A stretch of DNA of 6,992 nucleotides from Chlorobiota bacterium (GTDB taxonomy: Bacteria > Bacteroidota > Ignavibacteria > Ignavibacteriales > Ignavibacteriaceae). A model generated the notes under the pieces. The model was not told the origin of the DNA, did not search any database, and was given only the letters and a program-made list of their open reading frames with translations. The translations under genes were made by a program, and so were the position numbers. This document shows, in pieces, positions 1 through 6,992 of this stretch. The first letter of the stretch is position 1; every line of letters begins with the position of its first letter. The stretch lies in assembly GCA_008363265.1 (NCBI GenBank), contig RHKR01000113.1, forward strand, positions 1-6,992. Direction: 5' to 3'.

Positions 1-221
1 CAGGATTTGACGATATTTATCTCAGCAGACTCCTTACACCGAGACTGACCACCGTGCACGCTCCGATAGAGGAGCTCGGAAGCAAGGCGGTAAGATACCT
101 GCTCAAACTAATTGACGGTGAAGTGAATCCGCTGGAAGCATATCACGAAAAACTTTCGACAGGACTGATCATAGGCGGTTCGTGCGGTTGCACCAGCGCC
201 AGTCCATCACCTTTGTTCTGA
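1..221 (+). CDS. LacI-family transcriptional regulator, C-terminal end (partial)
   Basis: Only the last 72 codons are visible; the reading frame begins at base 3 and ends at TGA 219-221. The fragment opens with GFDD, followed by LTTVHAPIEELGSKAV and a terminal LSTGLIIGGSCG. This is the usual order at the end of LacI/GalR regulators: the GFDD turn, then 'TV..P...LG..A', then the last strand of the periplasmic-binding-protein-like effector domain. Family members bind a sugar or related small molecule in this domain and control operators through an N-terminal helix-turn-helix, which lies outside the window. The last strand reads LIIGGS, where the family usually has an arginine (LIVRxS), and a short Cys/Ser/Pro tail follows. 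The next gene starts 47 bases downstream on the same strand, so the regulator may control, or be cotranscribed with, the transport genes. The family call is firm; the ligand and target are unknown. Confidence 0.85.
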   Translation, partial: GFDDIYLSRLLTPRLTTVHAPIEELGSKAVRYLLKLIDGEVNPLEAYHEKLSTGLIIGGSCGCTSASPSPLF

Positions 222-259
222 TAAATTTTTTTAATTCAACAATCATCAACAAAATAACG

Positions 260-264
260 GGAGA
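260..264 (+). promoter_or_regulatory. Ribosome binding site of the CBM9-like gene
   Basis: GGAGA lies four bases before the ATG at 269, in an A-rich leader. It decides the start: the same frame stays open upstream to an ATG at 182, but that would overlap the regulator gene and put 29 non-signal residues before a textbook signal peptide. The gap 222-268 is otherwise AT-rich, with a run of seven T at 226-232. I see no convincing promoter boxes or operator palindrome in it. Confidence 0.7.
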
Positions 265-268
265 AAAA

Positions 269-2149
269 ATGAAACGAATATTTGCTTCGTTGTTCATTCT
301 TCTTTTTGCTGCTAACCTCTCATATGCACAGAACGTGGTGCGCAGCGATGCTCTTTGGGCAAAATTTGCTCTGGGCAATATCGTCCTCGACGGAAACATG
401 AATGAGGCCGACTGGGCCAAGGCTGATTCCGTTCAGGTAATTTACGGCCAACCCGGCGCATTGCCAACCAGCGGTTGGGCTTCCGAGTTCAACGAAAACG
501 CGATATACGACCCCGTAAGGGCAACCGTAAAGTTCCTCGTTAAAGATAACCACCTCTACCTCGGTTTTTGGATGCCCGACTCATCAGTCGGTGGTATCGC
601 TGACTGGGCAAGATGGGATGGTATCCTTATGAACATCAGGGACAAAGCCAGTCCGAACAGACCTCTTCCCGCGACAGAGTTTTTCTACACATGGTGGTAC
701 CTTAATGTACCTCAGTATCTTCAGCCGGGAACACCTCCCCGTTTCATCGGCCGTTTCGGTAACTTCAACGACACTACCAGAACCCCCGAGCAGCGTTCAG
801 CATGGGATGCCGGATACAGAACTGTTGGAGGCACTTCCTGCGATGATAACACACCCGATCAGGGATGGATGGTCGAAATGAAGATCGATCTTGCAGTCCT
901 CGGTTACGACATCAATTCAATTGCCGGCGACATCATTCAGCTTAATTTCTCGATCTGGGATTGCGACTGGGTATGGGGCAATGTACCTGCGAGGATAAAT
1001 GCGAACAGGGCCCACTACCAGCATCCCTGGGGTAACGCAAACGGAAGCAACGTGGTGAGAGTTTACGCCAGACCTGACGTTAACACAAACACAACCAATC
1101 CTCCGCTTGCTCCTGTTGAGTTCACGTTCAAAAACGGCGCGAACAAACCTGCACCTGTTATTGATGGAAGACTCGATGAAGAAGTATGGGCAGGTGCCCA
1201 GGAACTCATTGTTGCATGGGACGACACAATTGGCCGTGCGGCATATCCCGGAGTCGGTCCATACCAGAGCGGTCAGTTCCAGCCCGAACTCGTAAGCGGC
1301 AGCAGACCTCCTGTGGTTGATCCCGGTTACGTGAAGATCAAATATTTCCACCGTGACGGATTCCTCTATGTGGGCGCTGATTTCAACGACCAGCTGATCC
1401 AGGGAACCAACACATTCGATGCGGTTGACGGTTTCGCCACTGTCCTTATGGACAGGGATTCATACGCGTCCGATCATTCACTTGAATCAAGAATGCTCAG
1501 ACTAAGCTTCGACACCACCGGAAACGTTGTGGCCAAAGACTACATGCAGGCATTGCTCGACTCGAGTCAGTCGGCTTTCGCGTGGACCCTGAAGGGTGCC
1601 TCAACCGTTAACAACAACAATGACGTTGACGAAGGCTACATAATCGAAGCCAAGTTCCAGCTTACCGGACACCTCGGTTACCCTGCCGATCTCGGTGACA
1701 GGGCTCTCTTCTTCGGTACCGTTCTTTATGACGGCGACTCATTCACTGATCCCGCGCTCAACTATGGCACCAGAACATGGTTCATGAGAGAGCACGGCGG
1801 CGGTCCTGCCCTCGCCTGGGTATACCTCAGCAACGATGGCGTGGTTGGAGTTGAAGACGAACTTTCAACGGTTCCCTCGACAATTCAGCTGATGGGCAAC
1901 TATCCCAATCCTTTCAACCCCTCGACCAGGATCAGATTCTCGGTTCCTCAGTCAGGTCAGGTTGAAGTGGCGGTTTACAATTCACTCGGTCAGCTCGTAA
2001 CAAAGCAGCTCGTTAACGCTACTTCCGGAACTCAGGAAGTTAACTTCGATGCCAGCGGCCTCACTTCAGGTATCTACCTCTACAAGGTGGCCATGAAGAA
2101 TGGTGCTGACAATGCTGCCGTTACCGGCAAGATGATCCTGATGAAGTAA
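269..2149 (+). CDS. Secreted protein with two CBM9/DOMON-like domains and a T9SS type A sorting tail
   Basis: The product is 626 aa. Residues 1-20 are a signal peptide (K2, R3, hydrophobic core, cleavage likely after SYA, before Q21). Two beta-sandwich domains resembling carbohydrate-binding module family 9 follow, at about 35-268 and 293-520. Each starts with the family's 'hDGxxxExxW' motif: VLDGNMNEADW at 39-49 and VIDGRLDEEVW at 297-307. Each continues with a 'hYhGh' strand (LYLGF, LYVGA) and a late 'GahhEhKh' strand (GWMVEMKI, GYIIEAKF). Residues about 535-626 are a T9SS type A sorting domain, with NYPNPFNPSTRIRF, then VYNSLGQLV and GIYLYKV. This predicts export across the outer membrane and release or anchoring at the surface. 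In known proteins such domains bind sugars, heme or other ligands; the ligand here is unknown. No catalytic domain is evident. Position between a LacI-type regulator and a TonB-dependent receptor suggests a surface binding role in uptake (inference). The start is set by the GGAGA at 260-264. Confidence 0.85.
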   Translation: MKRIFASLFILLFAANLSYAQNVVRSDALWAKFALGNIVLDGNMNEADWAKADSVQVIYGQPGALPTSGWASEFNENAIYDPVRATVKFLVKDNHLYLGFWMPDSSVGGIADWARWDGILMNIRDKASPNRPLPATEFFYTWWYLNVPQYLQPGTPPRFIGRFGNFNDTTRTPEQRSAWDAGYRTVGGTSCDDNTPDQGWMVEMKIDLAVLGYDINSIAGDIIQLNFSIWDCDWVWGNVPARINANRAHYQHPWGNANGSNVVRVYARPDVNTNTTNPPLAPVEFTFKNGANKPAPVIDGRLDEEVWAGAQELIVAWDDTIGRAAYPGVGPYQSGQFQPELVSGSRPPVVDPGYVKIKYFHRDGFLYVGADFNDQLIQGTNTFDAVDGFATVLMDRDSYASDHSLESRMLRLSFDTTGNVVAKDYMQALLDSSQSAFAWTLKGASTVNNNNDVDEGYIIEAKFQLTGHLGYPADLGDRALFFGTVLYDGDSFTDPALNYGTRTWFMREHGGGPALAWVYLSNDGVVGVEDELSTVPSTIQLMGNYPNPFNPSTRIRFSVPQSGQVEVAVYNSLGQLVTKQLVNATSGTQEVNFDASGLTSGIYLYKVAMKNGADNAAVTGKMILMK

Positions 2150-2172
2150 TATTCCTCAGAAGAAGAACTAAT

Positions 2173-2210
2173 AGAGACGGCGGAGCGTGAGAACGCTCCG
2201 CCGGTTCTCT
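2173..2210 (+). promoter_or_regulatory. Strong intergenic RNA hairpin with GNRA-type loop
   Basis: A perfect 11-bp inverted repeat, CGGCGGAGCGT (2178-2188) with ACGCTCCGCCG (2193-2203), closes a four-base GAGA loop of GNRA type. Beyond a two-base bulge (2204-2205), five more pairs form between AGAGA (2173-2177) and TCTCT (2206-2210). It lies 23 bases after the stop of the CBM9-like gene and 42 bases before the receptor start. No T run follows; the next bases are GAAACAAACA, so it is not a classical intrinsic terminator. It could be a partial terminator, a 3'-end protecting structure that raises expression of the upstream gene, or a processing site. The base pairing is certain; the function is inferred. 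Confidence 0.7.
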
Positions 2211-2243
2211 GAAACAAACAAGATCAAATACCAAATACATACT

Positions 2244-2248
2244 GGTGA
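2244..2248 (+). promoter_or_regulatory. Ribosome binding site of the TonB-dependent receptor gene
   Basis: GGTGA, part of the extended Shine-Dalgarno AGGAGGTGA, sits four bases before the ATG at 2253, at the end of an A-rich leader with little structure (2211-2252). It favours this start over the in-frame ATG at 2187. That upstream ATG lies inside the hairpin and would add 22 polar and basic residues before the signal peptide. Confidence 0.55.
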
Positions 2249-2252
2249 CAAT

Positions 2253-4901
2253 ATGAGAAGAACCGGCTACAATTTTTTCCCGGTCATGCTGTTGATACTC
2301 TTTTCGTTCGTGGTTTCCGATATTTCCGCCCAAACGGCAGGCAAACTTGCCGGAAGGGTTACTGATGAGAACGGTCAGCCACTGATCGGAGCCACGGTAA
2401 TTGTGGAAGGGACCAACAAGGGCGCCGTTACCGATTACGACGGTTACTACACCGTGCTGAACCTCCGCGCGGGTACTTACGCGGTTGAGTACAGATATAC
2501 CGGATTTCAGACTAAAAAGATCAACTCGATCCAGGTATCCACGGATCAGACCACAAAGATCGATGTGACCCTGCAGAGCACTTCGTTTACAACGGAGACC
2601 GTGGTGGTTACCGCGGATAAACCGCTCGTTGAGTTCAACCAGACCTCCTCGGTCGTAAATGTCTCGAAGGATCAGATCGAGCTTTTGCCCGTTCAGGATC
2701 TCGGTCAGATCGTGAATCTGCAGGCGGGTGTGGTCGATGGTCACTTCCGTGGAGGCAGGTTGGGCGAGGTACAGTATCAGGTTGACGGTGTTTCGATCAA
2801 CAACCCGTTCAACAACTCGGCAACACTTCTTCTCGATAAATCAGTGCTTCAGGAAGTGCAGGTTATCTCCGGAACTTTCGATGCCAAATACGGCCAGGCG
2901 ATGTCGGGAGTTGTTAACGCGGTCCTCCGGTCAGGCGACGACAAGTTTGAGTATTCAGGCGAATTCTACGGCGGTACTTTTTACACAACCGATACCGACC
3001 GGTACCCCAACGCCGACAAACTTAGACCCCTCGGCATTCAGAACTACCAGCTTACACTCTCAGGTCCGACAGGGCTGCCGCAGACCACATTCCTTGTTTC
3101 AGGAAGAAGGTATCACGGCGACGGCTACCTTTACGGAACCAGAAGGTTCATGCCGACCGACCGCAGCGACCTCGAGAATCAGGTTTACAATCCAACAGGT
3201 GATAATGAACTCGTTCCGATGAACACCACCCGTGAGTGGAGCGGACAGTTCAAACTCGCCAACACTTCGCTAAAGAACATTAACCTGAGCTATCAGGCGA
3301 TAATGAACTCGATCGAAGCTTACTATTACAACTACGGCCTCCGTCTGAACCCCGACGGCAACAAGCCCAACAACACCGTATCGGTTTCTCACGGGATCGA
3401 TTTCACGCATACTCTCTCGAACGAGATGTTTTACAAAGTGAGTGTGCGTCAGAACTATTTTGATTATAAATCGTACAAATACGAGTCGGTTTTCGATCCC
3501 CGTTATGTGGCTGCCGGTGAGTTCAAGAGTGACGCGAACTACGAACTTGGGGCCATCATCCAGGGGGTCGATCTCGGCAGATACATCCAGAAGACCAACA
3601 GCCTCATCGCCAAGGCTGATCTCACCTGGCAGGTGAACAGGACGAACCTCCTCGAGGCAGGTTTTGAAGGTCAGTTATCAGATATTTCATTCGGCGCGCC
3701 GGGATTCCTGCAGTCGGTTGTTGTTGATGGTGTACTAACCCTCGTACCACGCGACAAACCCGTTCTGATCACCGATCCGCGGGTCGACCAGTATTTCCCG
3801 AAACAGTATGCCCTTTATGTTCAGGACAGGCTGGAACTCGGTGACCTCGTGGTAAGAGCCGGTTTAAGAGCCGAATACTACGATGCCAATGCCACTGTAC
3901 CGAGTGATCTCGCCAACCCGGCCAACTCGATCGCCGGTGCACCACAGTCGGTTCTTAAACCGACTACGGTTAAATTTGCTCTCGCGCCAAGACTTGGTTT
4001 CAGCTTCCCGCTTACGGCCATGTCTTCGGTTTACTTTGCTTACGGACATTTTTATCAGATGCCGGGACTTTCAGACCTCTACTCAAATTCGAACTACACC
4101 ATACTGAAAGACCTTCAGGATGGAGGTATCTCTTACGGAACGATGGGCAACCCGGACCTCAGGCCACAGCTTACCGTTCAGTATGAGGGTGGACTGAAAC
4201 AGGCGTTCAATGAGATATTCGGCGGTGAGCTCACGATATTCTATAAAGATATCCGTGACCTCCTTGGTGCCGAGTTCGTTTCAACTTACGCGGCCGCCGA
4301 TTACCCGAGACTTACGAACGTTGATTTCGGATCGGTTTACGGTTTCACCCTCGCTTTCGAGATGAGGAGGATGGGTCCGCTTACTGCCTCTGTTGACTAC
4401 ACAATGCAGTTCGCCCGCGGTAACGCGAGTGATCCCTATGAAACTGCCAACCGTGCTGCTGCCGGCAAAGACCCCCGTCCGCGTGACATCCCCTTCGGAT
4501 GGGATCAGAGGCACACACTAAACCTCTCAGCGATCTGGCTTGAGCCGAATGATTACACATTCTCGGCGATCCTTCGCTTCGGAAGCGGAATGCCTTACAC
4601 ACCCGCGATCGGGACAGGATTCAACGCCGACCTTGAGACAAACTCAGGAAGGAAAGACGGCTACGTTATCCTTGATCTGAGAGCCGAGAAGTTCTTCGAG
4701 CTTTCGTTCATCAACCTGAGCATCTTCGCAAGGGCGACCAACGTACTCAACACCCATTTCGTGAACGGCTTTGTATTCTCGAACACGGGAAGCCCCGACT
4801 ATTCAGTAAACGCCTTCGCCGACAGGGCGGCACTTCTTAATCCGGGCAGATTTTATGAGCCCCGCAAGATTGAGATCGGTATCTCATTCAGGAGTAAATG
4901 A
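2253..4901 (+). CDS. TonB-dependent outer-membrane receptor with carboxypeptidase-regulatory-like N-terminal domain
   Basis: The product is 882 aa. Residues 1-26 are a signal peptide (R2, R3, core VMLLILFSFVV, cleavage likely after DISA, before Q27). Residues about 30-108 form a CarboxypepD_reg-like beta-sandwich (GRVTDENGQPLIGATV, then TDYDGYYTVLNLRAGTY). A candidate TonB box, TETVVVTA, is at 114-121. The plug spans about 122-228 and includes VDGVSINNP (177-185) and GTFDAKYGQAMSGVVNAVLR (207-226). The rest is a beta-barrel of alternating strands, with a WDQRHTLN motif at 750-757 and a closing strand ending in FRSK. Such receptors bind a ligand outside the cell and import it across the outer membrane with energy from TonB-ExbBD. 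It is somewhat shorter than typical SusC proteins (about 1000 aa), and no SusD gene follows. The substrate cannot be read from sequence; the LacI-type and CBM9-like neighbours hint at a carbohydrate. The TGA stop overlaps a possible ATG of the next gene. Confidence 0.9.
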   Translation: MRRTGYNFFPVMLLILFSFVVSDISAQTAGKLAGRVTDENGQPLIGATVIVEGTNKGAVTDYDGYYTVLNLRAGTYAVEYRYTGFQTKKINSIQVSTDQTTKIDVTLQSTSFTTETVVVTADKPLVEFNQTSSVVNVSKDQIELLPVQDLGQIVNLQAGVVDGHFRGGRLGEVQYQVDGVSINNPFNNSATLLLDKSVLQEVQVISGTFDAKYGQAMSGVVNAVLRSGDDKFEYSGEFYGGTFYTTDTDRYPNADKLRPLGIQNYQLTLSGPTGLPQTTFLVSGRRYHGDGYLYGTRRFMPTDRSDLENQVYNPTGDNELVPMNTTREWSGQFKLANTSLKNINLSYQAIMNSIEAYYYNYGLRLNPDGNKPNNTVSVSHGIDFTHTLSNEMFYKVSVRQNYFDYKSYKYESVFDPRYVAAGEFKSDANYELGAIIQGVDLGRYIQKTNSLIAKADLTWQVNRTNLLEAGFEGQLSDISFGAPGFLQSVVVDGVLTLVPRDKPVLITDPRVDQYFPKQYALYVQDRLELGDLVVRAGLRAEYYDANATVPSDLANPANSIAGAPQSVLKPTTVKFALAPRLGFSFPLTAMSSVYFAYGHFYQMPGLSDLYSNSNYTILKDLQDGGISYGTMGNPDLRPQLTVQYEGGLKQAFNEIFGGELTIFYKDIRDLLGAEFVSTYAAADYPRLTNVDFGSVYGFTLAFEMRRMGPLTASVDYTMQFARGNASDPYETANRAAAGKDPRPRDIPFGWDQRHTLNLSAIWLEPNDYTFSAILRFGSGMPYTPAIGTGFNADLETNSGRKDGYVILDLRAEKFFELSFINLSIFARATNVLNTHFVNGFVFSNTGSPDYSVNAFADRAALLNPGRFYEPRKIEIGISFRSK

Positions 4902-4915
4902 CCATGCCGAAATCT

Positions 4916-4920
4916 GGAGA
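4916..4920 (+). promoter_or_regulatory. Ribosome binding site choosing the start of the last gene
   Basis: GGAGA lies four bases before the ATG at 4925, the same motif and spacing as for the CBM9-like gene. Two other in-frame ATGs compete. One at 4898 overlaps the receptor stop as ATGA; the other, at 4904, lies nine bases after AGGAG (4890-4894). The 4925 start gives the most compact signal peptide and is preferred, but 4904 remains plausible. Confidence 0.5.
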
Positions 4921-4924
4921 TCAC

Positions 4925-6992
4925 ATGAATTACACCAGCTACTGCAAATATTGCCTGCTGACACTTGCACTTTTCATCCTGCTCCCCGCTACCCTGTTTG
5001 CTCAGGTTCCGCCTGACCAGAGGGGAAATATCGCCTGGGAAAGAATGGGTCAGCACGACTTCAACAATATCCGCACACGATTCTATAATTACGGAATGGT
5101 GGGCGACTATCCCGACGACCCCCTCAGAGTCGATCTCACCGTTTTTCACTCTGTTGAAATTCCGAAAGGATCGGGAGAGAACTATACCGACGGTATCACC
5201 CCGTTCGTTCTTGCCAAGATAAGACAGAACAACGGCCGTGATGCCTACATAATGCAATCGGGTTACCGTGAGAGGCAAACACAGAGCCCCCTGACCGGTA
5301 AAACGATGCGTTACGAACCCCGCCCCGGCTATCTGCAGGAAGATCCGACCATTAACGTCGGCCGCTCCGTGGCGATGTCGAACGACCCCAGAACCTGGCC
5401 CAACCAATGGCCCGACAAAATGAACGACATGACCGATCCAGGTTGGTCGGGCTCATGGAACGGCTATTTCGGCAAGGTACCCAAGCTTGAGATGCAGGAA
5501 AGCTTCGTGGTGATGGATGACAACTATTACGATGCATGGGACTACTACCCGGACGCGCGCGACAACACCCGCAGGGGCCTCGGCCTCCGCATCGAGCAGC
5601 GCGGCTTCCAGTGGAACAACCCTCAGGCTTCGGATGTGATCTTCTTCCACTACGATATAACCAACGAAAGCACAACCGATTACAACGACAATATCGTTTT
5701 CGGTCTCTACATGGACTCGGGTGTGGGCGGCTCCGCAAAAGGTAAAGACCCTTATCCGGAGTCGGATGACGATAACGCTTACTTCACCAAGGAAGAGGGA
5801 ATTAACCTCGTTTACACGTGGGATTACTACGGGAACGGTGTGAAAGGTCCCACCGGCTACCTTGGTTATTCATACCTCGAAACCCCGGGTAACCAGTACG
5901 ACGGAAAAGACAACGATGGCGACGGCGTTATTGATGAAAAACGTGACAGCGGCCCCGGAGTTCAGATAACGGGACAGGATAACATCCGTACCTGGGCAAC
6001 AACCAATTACAACCTTGCGAACTTCCAGGCTACATACGGTGCACTTGAAACCAGACCTGCCTTCAAAAGAGGCATTTGGTGGACCGGTGACGAGGATATG
6101 GACTGGGTTGCCGAGTACAACGATACCGGTGAAGACGGCCTTTTCGGCACCAATGATGCCGGCGAAAACGACGGTATTCCCACTTACGGTGAACCGGGTT
6201 TCGACAAGATCGATATCGATGAATCGGATCAGGTTGGCCTGACAGGATTCAAGTTCAACAGGATCAACGACCCCGCGGGTGGCGGACAGACCGACAACAT
6301 CGTTTTCTTTGATGACGGAAGAGGCTGGCCCGAAAGACTTTGGAGAAATTTCAGCAATCCTGACTCTTCGTTCGACGCGGCGATCACAAGAACCAACCTG
6401 AACATAGGCTTCCTTTTCGCTTCAGGTCCGTTCAAACTGCCTGCCGGCAAGACTGAAAGATTCTCCCTCGCCCTTGCCTTCGGACGCGATCTCCGAGAAC
6501 TTAAAGACAACATTAAAGTTGTAGGAAAGATATACAAAGCGAACTATCAGTTTGCTGTTCCGCCTCCAACCCCAACCCTCAGCGCGTTTACCGGTGACGG
6601 TTACGTTAAACTTTCCTGGGATGAGGCGGCTGAAAGGGCATACGACCCCGTGACCAGTGAGAACGACTTCGAAGGTTACAAGATATACAGAAGTACTGAT
6701 CCCAACTTCAACGACATCAAGACGATCTACAGCGGAACAGGAACAGAACCGATGCCGTTCGGCAGGGCACTTGCCCAGTTCGATCTTAAGAACAATGTTC
6801 TTGGCTATTCTTCCACTACTGTGAAGGGTGTGGCATATTACCTCGGTGACGACACTGGTATCAAGCACACCTTCAAGGATACCACAGCCGTTAACGGACA
6901 GAAATACTACTACGCGGTGGTTGCATACGATCGCGGTTCCGACTCCCTCGGTCTCTATCCCTCGGAGAACGCATACTCGGTAACCCAGACGC
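4925..6992 (+). CDS. Large exported protein of uncharacterised family with Ca-type loop and fibronectin type III-like domain (partial, 3' end missing)
   Basis: The frame is open to the window end, showing 689 residues and no stop. A signal peptide (core LLTLALFILLPATLFA, cleavage likely before Q27) predicts export. Residues about 28-310 hold no domain I can name; they are rich in Trp, Tyr, Asp and Asn, with NPQASDVIFFHYDITNES followed by VFGLYMDSGVGG. A DGKDNDGDGVIDE loop (326-338) resembles the calcium loops of dockerins and thrombospondin type 3 repeats. An acidic stretch (389-436, 17 Asp/Glu of 48) ends in IDIDESDQ. A fibronectin type III-like domain runs from about 546, with KLSW (W565), FEGYKIYRS and YYYAVVAYD near 661-669. 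From memory, proteins of this layout occur in Ignavibacteria and related phyla as hypothetical or FN3 proteins; no function is known to me. A T9SS tail could lie beyond the edge. Near contact with the receptor gene suggests cotranscription and a shared job. Confidence 0.8.
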   Translation, partial: MNYTSYCKYCLLTLALFILLPATLFAQVPPDQRGNIAWERMGQHDFNNIRTRFYNYGMVGDYPDDPLRVDLTVFHSVEIPKGSGENYTDGITPFVLAKIRQNNGRDAYIMQSGYRERQTQSPLTGKTMRYEPRPGYLQEDPTINVGRSVAMSNDPRTWPNQWPDKMNDMTDPGWSGSWNGYFGKVPKLEMQESFVVMDDNYYDAWDYYPDARDNTRRGLGLRIEQRGFQWNNPQASDVIFFHYDITNESTTDYNDNIVFGLYMDSGVGGSAKGKDPYPESDDDNAYFTKEEGINLVYTWDYYGNGVKGPTGYLGYSYLETPGNQYDGKDNDGDGVIDEKRDSGPGVQITGQDNIRTWATTNYNLANFQATYGALETRPAFKRGIWWTGDEDMDWVAEYNDTGEDGLFGTNDAGENDGIPTYGEPGFDKIDIDESDQVGLTGFKFNRINDPAGGGQTDNIVFFDDGRGWPERLWRNFSNPDSSFDAAITRTNLNIGFLFASGPFKLPAGKTERFSLALAFGRDLRELKDNIKVVGKIYKANYQFAVPPPTPTLSAFTGDGYVKLSWDEAAERAYDPVTSENDFEGYKIYRSTDPNFNDIKTIYSGTGTEPMPFGRALAQFDLKNNVLGYSSTTVKGVAYYLGDDTGIKHTFKDTTAVNGQKYYYAVVAYDRGSDSLGLYPSENAYSVTQT

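Noticed and set aside
174..232. Possible intrinsic terminator: a short imperfect stem around 174-200 followed by the T run at 226-232.
   Set aside because: The inner stem GTGC/GCAC has only four pairs, the outer pairs are separated by an internal loop, and the T run starts about 25 bases after the stem. It does not have terminator geometry.
182..268. Upstream in-frame start at 182 for the CBM9-like gene.
   Set aside because: It overlaps the regulator's coding region and places 29 residues before a clear signal peptide; the ATG at 269 has a good ribosome binding site.
222..268. LacI-type operator or promoter between the regulator and the CBM9-like gene.
   Set aside because: I found no CG-centred palindrome and no properly spaced promoter boxes in these 47 AT-rich bases.
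2121..2744. 207-codon open frame on the minus strand.
   Set aside because: It lies antisense to the receptor's signal peptide, N-terminal domain and plug and crosses the intergenic hairpin. It shows no recognisable domain, so it is a shadow of the + strand gene.
2253..4901. Calling the receptor SusC.
   Set aside because: It is shorter than typical SusC proteins and no SusD gene follows in the window; the general TonB-dependent receptor call is all the sequence supports.
4853..5407. 184-codon open frame on the minus strand.
   Set aside because: It is antisense to the receptor end and the start of the exported protein, both of which have clear protein features; the antisense product shows none.
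6422..6868. 148-codon open frame on the minus strand.
   Set aside because: It is antisense to the fibronectin-like domain region, whose + strand translation carries recognisable motifs.

Overview
The window looks like part of a bacterial chromosome from the Bacteroidota/Chlorobiota side of the tree. Ignavibacteria or a relative such as Calditrichota, KSB1 or Zixibacteria fits best. The clues are a type IX secretion (T9SS) type A sorting tail with the NYPNPFNPST consensus, a TonB-dependent receptor with a carboxypeptidase-regulatory-like N-terminal domain, and a large secreted protein of a type I recall from such genomes. Base composition is roughly balanced. The lineage is inferred from protein style, as there is no rRNA or other marker here.

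All coding is on the + strand and tightly packed. Bases 1-221 are the last 72 codons of a LacI-family transcriptional regulator. After 47 bases comes a 626-aa secreted protein (269-2149) with a signal peptide, two related CBM9/DOMON-like beta-sandwich domains and a T9SS tail. A 103-base gap holding a strong GC-rich hairpin (2173-2210) leads to an 882-aa TonB-dependent outer-membrane receptor (2253-4901). Almost touching it, with an ATGA overlap as one possible start, is a large exported protein (4925 to beyond the window end) with a DxDxDG calcium-type loop, an acidic linker and a fibronectin type III-like domain. It is cut by the window edge.

No RNA genes, mobile elements, CRISPR arrays or long repeats were seen. 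No gap between genes exceeds about 103 bases.

The working model is inference. The genes form one transcription unit under or near a sugar-responsive LacI-type regulator. The CBM9-like protein would be displayed on or released from the cell surface and bind a glycan or similar ligand. The receptor would import the product using TonB energy, and the last protein would be an exported partner of unknown role. No SusD homologue or glycoside hydrolase is visible, so this is not a standard Sus-type polysaccharide utilisation locus as far as the window shows. The most interesting items are the uncharacterised exported protein, this SusD-less arrangement and the intergenic hairpin.
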